A DNA stretch of 64,000 nucleotides from Typha latifolia (lineage: Eukaryota; Streptophyta; Magnoliopsida; Poales; Typhaceae): contig CM034099.1 of the NCBI GenBank assembly GCA_019914945.1, forward strand, positions 16,270,704-16,334,703, written 5' to 3'. The notes beneath the pieces were generated by a model, which saw only the letters and a program-made list of their open reading frames with translations, had not been told where the DNA came from and made no database searches. Positions 1-13,656 of the stretch are shown here, in pieces; positions within the stretch are counted from its first letter, which is position 1, and the number at the start of each line of letters is the position of its first letter. The position numbers and the translations under genes are program-made.

Positions 1-1299
1 AAATCCAATAAATAGTATAAGCTGAATATGTAGATATAATTCTAGAGATATTAAAATAATATAAAAATTAACCTAAATCGATAGTCATTGTTATGATTCC
101 AAAAGGAAGAAGAAGGAGATGGATAAGAAATTCTAAGGGATGAGTTTTCACACCTTTCAGTTTCACACGTAATGGAGAATAGGAACTGAATCGATATTTT
201 ATTAAAACCTCCCTCGGGGATCATAACCCAATAAGCTTTATCGTCACCAGCCTATTAATTGTGACATAGGCTTCTACACATTTAGAACCATATCAATTTA
301 ATTATATTTTTAAAGCCCAAAATAAATTTAAACTTATAGATCACTTAAGTGAGCTTAACATAAATGACAGACCCATATACATTTTATTAAACATATGAGC
401 ACACTAATCAAATTATTAACAACAGACTTTTTGTTAGTAATTCATTTTTTTGTTGATTCTTATGGATTACGCGCTAATAATACAGTCTATGTCACCTAGC
501 ATGGGAGGCCCAAAAATTAACCATCGGGGCGTCGAACATTGATGGATAATTATTTACAATAATTCACAAAACATCTTAAAAAATATATAATATCTAGAGT
601 AGTCCTATTTTTCAGGCACCTTATGATCTGATGTTATCTCAGCATCTAAAAGGTGGAGAGAGGTAGAAACTGTTAATTCCAGGAAAACTACCAAGTAAGT
701 GATGCGTTCAACCTCATTCTTGCTCCTCTTCTGATGCTCGTCTTCCATCTTATATTTTCTTTTGTTCACACAGGTTTGAAAGTGCATCTACTAGAATGCT
801 TGCATGTTAAACTGAAAATAAAACCTCAGCAAAGAACAAGAAGCAGTTCCTCCCAACTATTTGTGATTGGTTACATGGATCCTTCTCCTGGTAGCCTTGA
901 TTAAGTTATGTGCAATCTCCAATGAACGTTCTTTTTTCAAGGATTTATCTCAATTTCTTGACAAAGATCTATGCAGATGTCGACCTACCTCAATCAACCC
1001 TCCTTTACCATGTTTGAGAACTACTTGGAGACATAACATTAAGACACCAGGATCTGAGCTCAACAAGCAAAGTTTTAACAAAACAAACAACTCAAAAGTT
1101 ATATTCATATAGCACAAGAAGATAGAAAGCAATTCATATGAGTTACTCAAATTACAAGGAAACAAAGAGAGGGACAACAAAACAACTGGGACCTTTTAAA
1201 CATGGTGTGCTGAATATTGAACAAGGAGTAATCTAGCCTCCAACTGAATAACTATGTCAAACAGAACAAATCTGAGAAGTACAGTGGGCTGATATCATA
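1..1299. other. Intergenic, including the RABG3 3' flank
   Basis: AT-rich sequence downstream of the minus-strand RABG3 stop codon. The part next to 1300 is presumably its 3' untranslated region. The short open frames here show no recognisable domain and no splice-consistent extension. I see no repeat with clear ends. Confidence 0.5.
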
Positions 1300-3832
1300 C
1301 TAGCATTCACAACCTGATGACCGTTGCTGCCGTCCACCACCAGCCACATCAATGGTGTCTGGAAGATATCTGACATAAGTAAATCAAACCATCAGTCTTA
1401 AGTTATCCACAGTTAAAAGGTTAGTTGAAAAATATGGTCCCTCTCAACAGTGTTCCGGGAATTATATCTGTGTCAACTTGCACGATACTACTAACCCTTA
1501 TCTTTAAGAAGCCACTTAGCTGGTTCAAAAAGTACTTATAGAACTGAAAGGATACGTCTCTTTGATGTGTCCACACTTTATTGTAGAGGTAGTGATATTG
1601 ACAGAGCAAAAAACACTATTGACAGATCACTTCTCCAACACAAAAAGTGAAAAGGTGTGGAGTTGGAAAGTGGGTTGTGAAAATCAATTCCCTTGACAAG
1701 GATATTCTAAAGAATAAAAAAACAAATTTAATTAACAAAAAATGACTTTTTTGGCAACTAGAGAGGCACTCACATCTCTTCCTCTGGTTCGTTCTTCAAA
1801 GCATTCTTAGCTATGCACTCGAAAGCAGCTTCAACATTGAATCCTTCTTTAGCAGATGTCTCGAAGTAGGGAATGTTCCCCTTAGATGCACACCATGCCC
1901 TAGCTTTCTTCTCAGAAACCTGAAAACCCATGAAAGAAGGCCAAATCAATATTCATAAAGATAACAAGAATAAAATGATTATCCAAAGTAATTTCCAACA
2001 GTTTAGCTATGATGAATGTAATATCGCAGCAAAGTTCTCACCACTCGGCTATTACCACCATCAACATCTATTTTGTTTCCCAACACTACAAAGGGGAAAT
2101 TCTCAGGGTCGGATGGGCTAGCCTGAAATTAGACAATGCAAGCAAGTGTTCAATCAGCATGTTCTCATTAAATTTATTTGAGAATGATGTCCTTGGAAGG
2201 TTAGTCACCTGTAGCAGAAATTCCTCACGCCAATTATTTAGGTTATCAAATGACTTCATTACATTAACATCATACACAAGGACACAACAATCAGCTCCAC
2301 GATAGAATGCAACACCAAGACTCTGAAATCTTTCCTGCCCTGCTGTATCCCAGATCTGGATTCCACGAAAGCGCACAGACAATGAGCCTAAATCAAGGAG
2401 GTTATCCAGACATTTAAGCATAATTGAACAAGAAGAAGAAACTTCAAGGAGAAATAGGGGATAAGGAGACGAGGATTTAAAATTTGTCCAAATATCCAGT
2501 ATGGACAGGTTCTAGGATAGCAATTACACTTCATGCCTTTAAAGCACATTGAACAATACAACGGTGTAAATAAGCACAATGAAAGGCAGTAGAAAAGCAA
2601 GCAAGAACCTAATTATTATCACAAGCTTCCTTAGTGCCTCATTCAAATGGTCTAGAAAAGGAAGATGTGATGGAGTTGCCTGGAGGTCCTCAATGTATAG
2701 TCTAGCTTAGTAGCTTTACCATGATCTGCATCTATTACACAGCTGCTACAACATGAATGTGCTATGGTGGGATGATTCCAATCAATATTTTTTTCCTGTT
2801 CACTTAAATTTCCAAATTTAAAAATTTCATCACGGGGTAGATCCTCTTTCTTGTCAATAGTAACACCTATATGTCCTAGGATACATACTTCTGTTCATCC
2901 GAAGTAAAAGTAAATCCACATGACACTGAAGAACAATAACACAACCTTTTATAAAGTCTCACAGATAGAAACAAAACTCACTCTAACTGATATTGACCAA
3001 GTCTGTAAACACTGATAAATCCAATACTTGTAAGGGAAAAAGGAAAATCTTGTGTCTTTGTTGTTATTTTCCAAACTTTCTAGAGCTGCAAACACTACAA
3101 AAAAATGGAGACCTTTCCAAAGGGGGTGCAAACATAGATCAACATTCCAGTAAACAAAAAGTTCAAAATAAATTAAGAAAAATTACAATCTTCCATTTCA
3201 ATTTCTATGAATGCATGGCCTCCAAAATGACAGTAAGAGTAAGTGAATAACAATCCTAGATGCCTCAACAATTCCAAACTTCATGCTGAACAAATCAATA
3301 CAAAACAAACATGTCCATGATCCAACTCCTTACTTCTTCCACAACATCTTAAAGTATTGCTACCTAGTCAAAAACCAAACATGCAGAAATGCTTCTACAA
3401 TTCTATAATCAACTTTTCAATACCCACAAATCAAACTCACTTGCAAAGTGAACAGCCTGTCCTCAAACTGGATTTCTTTTGTCAAAAAATCAGCTCCAAT
3501 CGTTGCCTTGTACTGATTACTAAACCTCTTGTTCACATACCTAAACTCATCAAGCAAACAACACCAAGTCACACACGATAAACACTATAAATCTCAATTA
3601 TTTCTAAAAAAAACCAAAAGGAATTTTAAAAGGTTTCCAAGGATTCGAAGATACTGGTTCATCAGAGACGTCTTCCCAACCCTGGAAAAAAGAGGAGAAA
3701 GGAAACGGGAGTTAGACATATAAGAAAAGAGGTAATGGGATCGAGATCGAGATCGAGCTGAAGCCGAATTGGGATTCACCCGCTGTCTCCGAGGATGATG
3801 ACTTTGAGGAGCATCCGACGCCGGGAAGCCAT
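1300..3832 (-). CDS. RABG3: Rab7-type small GTPase (RABG3 subfamily), 7 exons, 207 aa
   Basis: Membrane-anchored GTPase of the late endosome and vacuole. Rab7 proteins recruit effectors for fusion of prevacuolar compartments with the vacuole. Exons from the start codon: 3780-3832, 3655-3681, 3441-3540, 2209-2355, 2042-2122, 1774-1919, 1300-1369, all with GT/AG introns, summing to 624 nt in one frame. Visible motifs are the P-loop GDSGVGKT (residues 15-22), WDTAGQE (62-68), NKID (125-128), SAK (158-160) and a C-terminal Cys-Glu-Cys for double geranylgeranylation. The segment [14 protein letters not shown] is typical of Rab7. Length matches the family (about 206 aa). The start is the only ATG placing MASRRR before the P-loop strand. 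The 27-nt second exon completes the P-loop lysine region and is easily missed by gene finders. Nothing suggests loss of function. The exact RABG3 paralogue cannot be assigned. Confidence 0.95.
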
Positions 3833-6152
3833 GGATTCGAAGCCGTAGATTGATCGAAGCAAGGGATGAATCGATTGGGATCCCTCGAGCAACGCAGTCG
3901 TTGGTGTTGTTGGCGTTCTTCTGGGACTCCGACAGCGAGATCGAGTCCTAGAATAATCCCCAAATCGACCTGGATGGCTGGCTGGATCAAGGGAGATATT
4001 CCTTATTATTGGTTTGTTTTTAAGACTTGTATTCTTTAAAAAAATATTTTAAATACTACAGCAATGATGAATAAGAATATGAAATAGTTTACTAGGATCA
4101 ACAAAAAATGACGTTAATTACTATTTAAAAAGTGGTTCTCTAAAAATTTCTCATTTAGCTTATTTTTTGTTTTTAAATTTACAAACTTTAGATTTTTTTT
4201 TTAAATTACTAAAGAGCCTGAAAGTCAAAAATGAGTTGAACATATGGCTAACACTCTTTTGATACAAAGACACTTACGTCTTACTAAGTTTTTAGCCAAC
4301 ACACATAGCTATCAAATTTAAGCTCTAAGTTATTATATCGTCGAGTCATTGTTTCTAGCTGCTATGTCGTCGAGCTGTTCTTCTAAGCTAATACATAGCT
4401 GAGTCATTAAACTGAGCCGAATCAAACTGTCAAGCTAAGCCATGAACATCTAAACTATTTACCCGTAACAAATTGCCTAGAGGTGGACTTGCCCTCCTGA
4501 CTTCCTAAAATTATAAATTTTGGAAACTACTATCAAAACTAAAGCGGATGAATTTCATGCAACACTAAGAACACTCTTTGAACATTTTTTTTTTTAATAA
4601 AAATATTGAAAGCTCCTTTAATTTACTTCCACCTTTCATCTACTATGCCTAACACTCCTTTTTTTTGTTATTATTATTATCATTAGCTACTACAAAATAA
4701 TATGTATTTTGTTCACAAATTGGGAACTAATATATCAAATATTAAGACTGACATCCCGAGTATCCATAGACAAAATTCCTAGTAAAACAAAAGGATGACG
4801 ACTTCGTATATAAAAAAAGAGTCAAAAAGTCTTACCTTTGGGATAAACTTCTTCTGCATAGAAAGAGAACCCTGAACAAAAATAAAAGGAGAGGAGATCA
4901 TCTTCCTCACTAGATAGAGCGGGAACGTGAAGGTTTTAGAAGTAGATAAAAATTCTAGCAGAGTTGGTGATTCAGAGAGACTGGTGTTTGCGTAAAAGAA
5001 ATTTGGAGGTGTACATCAAACTATCAAAGCTCATTCCCTCCTTCCTCATGGGCAATATTTTGAACAGCGTCCACAAAATCATCTTGAGTCGATTGAATCC
5101 TTCCTTGATTGATGAGTGTCTCTTCTTCCTCTCAACCCTCTAAAATCATCAAATATCTCATATTCACAACAAATCCGTGAATTGGGTAGAACACCACTCG
5201 TTCTTTGGGTTACAGATGTACTAGAGATGGAGCCCATCTGGTTCCCAAGAGAGTCGAGCTTCTTCTCAAATTTATGATATCTTAGGAGAGTCGTCTACCT
5301 TCGGATGCTGGTTTGTGCACACACTGTAGGTAAGCATGTATGTTCAATTGTTTGCCCATGCTGGAGGGTATGTCTACATAAATCTTTTAGTCCTCTTTCT
5401 TTTCTTTTTGTGTTATATTAAAATTGATCTTATATAATTATGCTTGGGTTGTTGTCATTTGATACATTAGATGTTACCATACTAAGTTCCTCTCTTTTAA
5501 AAGGGCTTCAAATGCATGATGTGAGAAGAAATGTGTGAATCAACTTATACAATTTCGTTTTTTAGAGAGAAGCAAGAGTTTAATAATTTAAACTCAAGAA
5601 ACTTTTATACAACATAAGCTCTTAAGCTCTTTTAACCAAAGGAACACTATCATATTGACAATCAGCATATACAATCACACTACTCTTTATTGGTTGAAGA
5701 GAAAACTGCTTTAGGAGGAAAAAAAAACCTGCTTGAGAAATATATCTTGCACTTTTCCAGCCTTGCAAGTGTTACTACTGATGGCCATCCAATTTTATCC
5801 TATTTGATAGCACATGCTTCCTTTTTCCATAATCCAATTTTGCTCTGTCGTACTAGAATTTTAAGTCAGAAGATCTATGAAACTCCATCTCATTAGTTCA
5901 TGCAAAGATACAACAATGGGTCTATGGTTTTCGGCTAGCAAAGTAGCACTATTCTCAAATATAAAATTCACAAGAGATGAAAAGGGATGACAATTTTCAT
6001 CTCAAAATGTTGAGAAACAGAAACAAATGATAAAAAATAGGCTAACTTGGACGATTTTGTTAGTATGATAGATGACTGACTATACTCCCTCGACAAGAAA
6101 TGGGAAGTTGATATCTGGAGTTTCTCGTCCATGATCTTCACCAATGCTAACA
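3833..6152. other. Intergenic between RABG3 promoter and PER1 3' end
   Basis: Roughly 3833-4010 should hold the RABG3 5' leader and promoter; I see no clear TATA box. The rest is AT-rich with diffuse repetitive text (for example motifs around GTCGAG at about 4340-4400). I cannot give it element ends or coding potential. A stretch at about 5040-5340 has more even base composition and could be a decayed retroelement, but no domain can be read. Confidence 0.4.
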
Positions 6153-9100
6153 TTACTTGACCTTCTTAAGAAGAGTTGAGGTACGGAATTCAGCATCATC
6201 CCTGATGAAGCTCCAGAAGAGAAAGGTGAGCGGAATCGTGCTCGCATGCCACAATGCATGGGCATCAACATATCCTTTGTATGGAGGGAAGTCATATATC
6301 TCAAGAAGCATCGCAAGAGCTCCTCCAAATACTACAGTCCAAAGCTTGAATCGTGAAGGGTGATGAGTAATACCGGCCCAGATTGCCCATGTAAGAAGTT
6401 GAACTACACCCATCAGCACGCAAACTTTCATGTTCCAACCTGATGGACAATCTCACAAAATTAAACAGATGGAGTATTTGCACCTAAATAACTTGACTGT
6501 GGAAGGATAACACCTGAATTTTTGCATTATTTGGGAACCGAACTACAGAAATTTCTCCATATAAGTAAAACAAGTATGAAGATCAGGTTAAGTAAGAGAA
6601 AAAAAGTATATAAGCTTCTCTGGAAATGTAATAAAGGTACAGTTTGGTATACTATGTTCACCTGGAAGCTGTACATACAGCTCACGAATTAAAGAACAAA
6701 ATATATAAGCATTATTTAAAGAATGAATCTAGCAATTTAAACGGATGTAGAAATGCTACCAGTTGTGGGCAGATTATATATCATTGCATCAGCAAATTTA
6801 GATAGGTAAAACATGGCAATTCCCAAAGATAAGGAGGAGAAAGCGCACCATAGTCGAGTTCATAGAAGTTGAGATATAAAATGTGTGTCGTAACAAAGGC
6901 TAAAAGTGGGGCTGCAAACATGACCCTTGAAGCTTCAGTTTTCACATTAAATGTTCTCAGTAATGACAGGATTAAGGAATATCCAAGTAAAGCTACAGCT
7001 GACGAATAATCCAATTTTTCAGTCAGGTCAAAATCCCTGTGAAATTAAACAATGGTCATCATCACCAGAGTGGGGAAAACCTTACATTTTCACAAGTAGA
7101 TATAATCAGCTGGAAGGGGAGTTGAAGACTTACCTAGTATGGAATATAGAACTCCAAAACCAAGCATTCATGGATAAGACCCCATATATATGCCACAAGC
7201 CAGTGTACTCATAGTATGTCCCCTTACTCTGAGGCCTAAGAGGCAATTTGTAATTCACTAACAAGAAGAAAGATAGCCACCCAGTGAAATGCATTATTAG
7301 ATTGAGTGCAGAAAGGGCAGCAGAAAGAGGCTCCTGGTTGAAGCAGCATGACCATGAGAACAAAACCTTACCAATGAGAACTTGCTCTAGAATCAAATAC
7401 GTGTAACTAATACAAGATACTACCAGCAAACAAAATGATAAACCTGGAAGACAAAGGCACGTTTGAAGGGCCATTTCCCATGATATTTAATAGGACTGAG
7501 GCCAAGTAATTGGTGTTCCTTTTCTCTTTGCATCATGCAATGGTAACGGCAGTCACTTCTGCAGTTTAATTGCTTCCACTGCAAGTAAAGTGGCTCTTGC
7601 ATATACCAGAAACCATTGACAGAGGTGTCATTGTCACAGTGCTGGATGGAGGTCTCCCCAGTAACCCCTGTCTGCTCGCATTCCTCAACACAAGTTCTGG
7701 CAGGATATAAAAAATTCTTGAGAGTCTAATTTTGTAAGCCAGCACAGGCAAAATCAGGTTTTCAGTACATCCTGAAGATCCCACTTTAATAATAAACAGA
7801 AAAAAGAAAATCTTGAGAGCACAGTACCGTTACAAATTCAAGCATGCTCGTCAAATCCCAAAGAAAGAAGAATTTGAACAATATAACCTACTCGAACATA
7901 TATTCTTCTGCACATAACTGATTGTGCATACAGAAATTGATCTTTCAATGAACTAAATGGAGAATCTTGGCACGAAAGATCTAGTGTGATAGCTGATTTG
8001 ATGGATAGAGTTGAGAATGAAGAGCTCTTATGAGCAATAGCTTTTCCAATCAGATGTTTCACATTTATAAAAGCTTTGAATCATCTGACCCAAAAGTTCC
8101 ATGCTCAATAAAGGTCTCTTATCTTATTTTGGTGAGACTATGCTTATCATGCTAAATGTAAGCAACACTTTAGATGGTCTTACATGAAGTCAACTTTTCA
8201 TGCAGCAAGAACTCACATTAGGCTTTTTAGGGAAGGTATGCGTGCTTTTAGAAGTTTTACCAAGTATAACTCAAAGCCTGTATGAAATTTACTTGTGAGT
8301 AATTGAAAATAAAGGCATTGTATGCAGCAAATCAGTAAGCGGAGGACTCATATGTTAATAAAAGGAAGTGGGTTGAATGTTTGATTAGTAAGTGTAGGAG
8401 CCTATCTTTTCTTTTCTTTTCCTTTTCTATATTCTTTGTCTGACTACAAGTTCAAGATGCTTGATTAGAAGTGCCCTTTTACACTTCAAATATAAAACAC
8501 CAATCTATTTTGTACCATAACTTGATAGTTTGGATTAAACATGGGTTGAGTTTATGATAATGCATCACATATGTAGGAAACAAAGCTTTCCTTAAATCCA
8601 GCCAGAAGCTGCAAACTCAGACTGAGGCTGCCATTATATATTGGACCAGGCTCCAAGCAATCATTTGCTTTTCAGCCAAAATCTTGGCCTGATCATGGCT
8701 AAGCTGAGGTGGCCTCAAGATTACAAGACTTTTAGGCACTGGATCTTACTAAGAAATATTTAAATATTTCAAGTCTTCTTTGCCTATAAAGGTTTTTTCT
8801 TCTATACTAAGAAATATTTAAAATATGACGATATATACGAGTAGAAAAGATAGGTATTAAAAACTTGGACATCAGTTTGGTTAGTGAGTTCCAAGAATTC
8901 TCCTTGTTTCTCCTTGTAAGGTTCTCACACTTTTTTTCAGCCTTTTATTTGTATTTGGCCAACAATTTTCGCCCTTATATTCTAGCATAATGTTAATAGA
9001 ATTTGGCCAAATTTCTGTTATCAAACAAAAATTTACAAGGATGTTGACTTCCATACCTTCCTTTCTATTACACAACCTTCTCAAACTTCAAGATCCTCCT

Positions 9101-10894
9101 TATGGTGGTAATTGAAGAACATTTAAACAAGAAATTGGAGTTGGGAAGGGAATATGTCGACCTTCTTAGGGACATTTTGGAACCTAGAATATATCTAAGA
9201 AGTAAAAGATGTATTATCCTAGGCTCCTAACATTTAGATACTATGGTAATAATATGAAAATATCCTAAATTCCTAATGTCATTACCTAACCCACTTCATC
9301 TTCAAAAGAACTAAAGAACAGCTATCTTCCAATGTTCTAAGGCTATAATAATTTCCTATAGACAATATACCTGTATGAGTTTTTGGTAACCTGATGAAAG
9401 ACTAGAGCATGCAGCCAATCCTTATATCAAAGTACTCCCTTTATGTTAGTATTAACGATTTGTTATAAATGGTTAGCATTATTGATGAATATGTCAGAGA
9501 TGTGTTTATTTACACACGGATTATAGATATATTAATATATACATATATATATAGAAGACCAGGAAGTGCAACTAGGATGCAGAATAATGGTAGATTAAAG
9601 GTAATTTGGCAATTACCAAATAATTTACCAAAGTTTCCAAGTTGGTAGAAAATGTTATATGAAGTTTCTTAGTTATCAAAATAGAATCGCATATTAACAG
9701 GACAAGGAAGATATTGACCTTCAACCAAAAGAGAAAAATGTTTTGAGAACATTAGATACTGATCACAGTACAATGGGAGAAGAGCGTTTCAGAGATGTTT
9801 TATAGAATAACAGTACATTGAAGGCATATTTTGTGCAAGGTTTTCAAAGAGAAGCAGCAATAGCTGGGTAGGCAAAAAAAGTTTAGTGCTTAGGTACTGA
9901 TCGGTAATCTAGGGGAATCAAAAAGGAAGAAATATTATTTGAACTAAGAGTTTAAAAGGAGTACATAGCCCAAAAATGAAGAATTACATCTCAACTAAAA
10001 ACATTGTTAATAATCTCGAATTCATCAATATAGGAACATCTACACTAAATATGAAGTTTAAGAACATCCAACATTGGACTACATAGAATAAAATGTTAAG
10101 GCAAATGCACAGGCGAGGCCTAGGCATCCTAGCTTAGTTCCATTGATTCCAGGTGCTTATGCGACCAAGAAGGTTGCTCCTTTAAATGACAATCTTGTAA
10201 CATTCAGAAGAGACGGAGACCTAACATTTAGTTACTCTATATATCAAGAAAGAAATGGTTACAATAAGGGACAAAATATTGATAATTGCGAATAATAACA
10301 TCTACTGTATCTTCTGTAATCAGAAATATGCAGACAGCAACAATCAGAAAAGCCACTGGACCAACCAAGGGCACCTTCTCTCAGTTACTCACTTTAGAAA
10401 TGCAGAATTAGAGCAGAAAGCATGTTCAACCAGTTAAAATTCCACTTTTCTCCAAAGCTTACGGAATTGAAAATTTCCATCCACGGATTATTTTTGGAGT
10501 ATTCTAATTGACTCATCTCATTTACCATACTATCCCTAAATCTGTACGTCCATATAGCTAACCATCTTGTCAGCTCATCAAATCAATGTCTTACGCCTTT
10601 AGTGTTAATTTTAATTGCTTTAGGAAGATCAGAAACAACCTAAACAGCATATAGAATGAATCAAACTCATATATGGATCATAGAGACTTTCCCTCTCTTG
10701 TACTTTTTCTTCCTTAGCGTTCAACTATATCATGGTTCGGAAGATCCTATCTTTAGGGGTTTGGAAGAGATTTCACACGGATCGGGAAAAGAAGAGTACC
10801 TATACAGCGGATTGGCGTCGCCAGGGCTTGCATCGAGGGCTTGGAAGAGGCATCCGAAAGCCACGACGAGAGCGATCCAGGAAAATCCTTGCAT
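6153..10894 (-). CDS. PER1/PGAP3-like GPI-anchor remodelling membrane protein, 5 exons, 340 aa
   Basis: Per1/PGAP3 proteins act in the ER/Golgi on the lipid of GPI anchors and belong to the CREST membrane hydrolase superfamily. Exons: 10800-10894, 7444-7696, 7134-7333, 6849-7036, 6153-6439, with consistent phases totalling 1023 nt. Exon 1 encodes a signal peptide (MQGFSWIALVVAFGCLFQAL) and the start of the lumenal domain. The splice joins LYR to TCVEEC. Downstream are the family blocks WYMQEPLYLQWKQ, CRYHCM, KYHGKWPFKR, the membrane block HFTGWLSFF, GLWHIYG, FHTRDFDLTEKLDYSSA, LEIYDFPPY and ALWHASTIP, with the conserved His and Asp residues, ending in FRTSTLLKKVK. Length fits the family (about 340 aa). 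Intron 1 is 3.1 kb. Oddity: two cysteines expected in the N-terminal Cys cluster are Val43 and Ser48. No other damage is visible. Confidence 0.93.
7697..10799 (-). other. PER1 intron 1 (3.1 kb)
   Basis: Separates the signal-peptide exon from the rest of the gene. It is AT-rich and holds only short repeats: a direct repeat of ACTAAGAAATATTTAAA at about 8748 and 8804, and a short TA run near 9540. No exon-like open frame with splice sites or family similarity was seen. Confidence 0.6.
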
Positions 10895-11029
10895 CTCAGC
10901 TCACGAGGAAGAAATCCTAGGAGACGGAGACGATATATCCAGAGCCAGATCAAACGATCGAGGAGAAACCTCTTCCACGGCTCTCGATCCACTTCCTTTG
11001 TACCGAGACCATCGGATCTGCGAAACGAG

Positions 11030-11040
11030 TTATAAAATTG
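11030..11040 (-). promoter_or_regulatory. Candidate TATA box of PER1
   Basis: On the minus strand the text reads CAATTTTATAAC about 140 bp upstream of the PER1 ATG at 10894, a normal distance for a plant core promoter with a short leader. This is sequence match only; the transcription start is not known. Confidence 0.35.
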
Positions 11041-12209
11041 TAAGCGAGAGCAGTCGACTGGAGTAGGGTCAACAATGTTGAATTATCGTTACAAAGTCAT
11101 AATAATAGGGTTTTATTGTCACTGAAAACTTTCAAAATATTATAATTGTCATTGCATTCTTTAGATTATTATAATTTTTAAATTTATTTTTTGATTCTTT
11201 CATAATTGTCGTTGCCATTAACTTTTTAGTATAATCCTAACTGATTATTATTAAAATTAATAAACACATAAAAATGGCAAAATTACAGTATCTTTTTTCT
11301 AAGCTTACAGTGTAAAAATATTTATATAAGATAGAGATATGAATAAGGAAGGAGAGATAGCTTGAAGGGCTTGACCAACTATAGGAGTAAAATATTAATC
11401 GACTATAGTAGAGTTGGTAGGTACTTTCCCGTGACCAAGGGGGTTATGGGTTTAACTGTAACTCCAAATAATATTGTAGAGAAATTATCTAGGGTTTGGT
11501 GGGTTGGCTCGATTCGGTTGATGGCTCAACAATGCGGTTAACTTGAAGGAATAGCTCGTTAACACAATGGCTTGGAGTAGGTCTCGACGACGTTTAGTTC
11601 GGAGCAATTGTTCAGCAACGCACATGACTTGAAGCCTAGACTAGGCAGCTAAAAGCTCGGTAGGTCCTAAGTGTCTTTGTATCTAGCCTTCAGGCTCGTG
11701 GACGATAAAAAAAACTATAAGAGTAAAGTATGTAGTTATAATATTTTTCCCTTTAGCCGGAGGAAAAGAAGATAATTTTAATTAATAAAAAGTATTTGTA
11801 TATTCAACTGGTCGTTATTTTTAGCTAGAGAAAGGAGATTTTTTTTTAATATTATTAGAATACCAGCGTGTCTAATTAGGTGCAAGATACATTTTGTGCA
11901 TCTAATAAATAATTTATACAACTCTATCTCTTCTTTTCATCTAGCTGTTTGAAAAGAGAATAGTAAAAAAGGGCGAAATTATATTAACTCTTTGTGATTT
12001 AGGCATAGATTTACTTCACACACGCTGTAGTTTTATTTATGCCACTTTATTTTCTTATTGTATAGACAAAAGTGTATCTATTACTTTTCTAACATATTTG
12101 ACTAAACCACATAACGAATTTAAATATATTCATTGGTTACAGAAATTATAGAGGATTGGATAAAATTTTTCAATGCATATAAAATAATATCGATCGAATT
12201 TTAGATGAT
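11041..12209. other. Intergenic upstream of PER1
   Basis: AT-rich except about 11490-11710, which is more GC-balanced and repetitive-looking (GGCTCGATTCGG, GTCTCGACGACG). That could be an old retroelement fragment, but I found no ends or coding domain. No gene is supported. Confidence 0.4.
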
Positions 12210-12214
12210 AAAGA

Positions 12215-13656
12215 TGTAACAATCTAGCCCTAAAAAAATTAAAAATTAAATCTATTTGGGCATAACGCGACCGGCTACATTGTGGTCGACCTCATGCCCA
12301 AGCTAAGCCCAACGGGTGAGAAACTCTCTCTCTCTCTCTCTCTCAAACTCTTTTTCTCTCTCTTCCCTTGTGCTGCCGCCGGCTTGCTGCCACCAAGGTG
12401 GGCCTCTCTCTCTCTCTCTCTCGGGTTCGTCGAAACTGAACCGCTGACGAGAGGCCGACCGCTGACTGGCCAACAGTGGCCAAGCCCCCTCCCCACCAGC
12501 TCGGTCCCCTCCTCTCTTTCTTCTCTTCTTCTTCTTCTTCTTCTTCTTCTTCCTTAGCTTCTTCTCCTTCTTCTCATTCTCTTTCTACAACAATGCTAAG
12601 CTCGGCCCAACACCGGTGGCAATGTAATTTTTAAAAAAAATTTAATTTATGTTATTTAGGTATTTCTTTCTTAATTAGTGCAAATAGATTATTTAGATAT
12701 TAATTATTTTAATAGTGATATATATTCTTCAATATGATTATTATTAATTATAATTAGTATAGTTAATGATTCATTAGGTTATAAACTATTACATGTAGGT
12801 AATACTTATATTTATTTATTTATATTTCTATTAGATTAATAGATAGTTTGGTAAATTATAATTATTAGATTTATGTACTAATATTCATAATATATACAAT
12901 TTAAGTAATTTTAACAATTTATTATATACTATTGTATGTAGAATAAGATACTAGTCTTATTATTTATTTATTTATTTTGTATAACTAAGTAAAGACCATA
13001 TAGTTTCTGATTAGTCAAGATAGAGTAAAAATTATAAAATTTATTATAAAATAGATCTTGTATGTACTTATATCTTATTTATAATTATTTAGTTTTTATT
13101 TTATAATTATATATTTAGAATATTTTATATAAAATAGATCTAGTTATGTAATCAAAAATAAAAGAAATGATTCTAAACCTAATAAACCTTTATATTTTAC
13201 TTGAACTATTTCTAATTGGATGAACGACTATCTTAATGCTACTTAAATATTTTCAGACCCCGAACCCTTTATTTGAGATCCCGTGGACCTTGCTAGCGAC
13301 TAGTTGACACTCGGTTGACAGATGGGAGGGATACGTGTCTTCTAATCGGAAGTGAGTAGTCTTATCCCCTATATACCTTTCTCAAATTACGATATATTAT
13401 ATAATTATGTATATGCATGTTTTGGCCTCCAGTATGATTATATGATCTTATCTAGAGATAATTTCAGTTGAGCATATTTTATCATTCATGTGAGTAGACT
13501 AATCTTGGATATGAGTGTGTTGATGATGTATAGAGATGACTATACTATTATGACTTTATGTCGAGGTGATCTGTAGCATGAGTATGCATGTGATAGACTA
13601 GCATGAGTATGCATGTGATGCATGTACCATTGGGGATTTCATCGCATCATATATTT
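12215..13656 (-). mobile_element. Outer solo LTR, left segment
   Basis: One part of the older LTR, split by the insertion at 13657. It holds CT-rich low complexity at 12324-12344 and 12404-12422 and a CTT run at about 12521-12553. These correspond, inverted, to the GA/GAA runs of the inner copy. The strand is given relative to the inner copy; the true transcriptional direction is unknown. Confidence 0.8.
13652..13656. repeat. Target site duplication of the inner LTR, left copy (TATTT)
   Basis: TATTT immediately precedes the TGTAACACCC terminus and is repeated exactly after the other terminus at 16315-16319. The 5-bp length fits LTR-retrotransposon integration. Confidence 0.85.

Noticed and set aside
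5040..5340. Retroelement gag-like remnant
   Set aside because: Composition is suggestive but no reading frame, domain or terminal repeat could be shown.
12275..12557. Overlapping open frames at the CT-rich end of the outer LTR
   Set aside because: Low-complexity translation (Ser-Leu repeats) in the counterpart of the inner LTR tract; no start context or homology.
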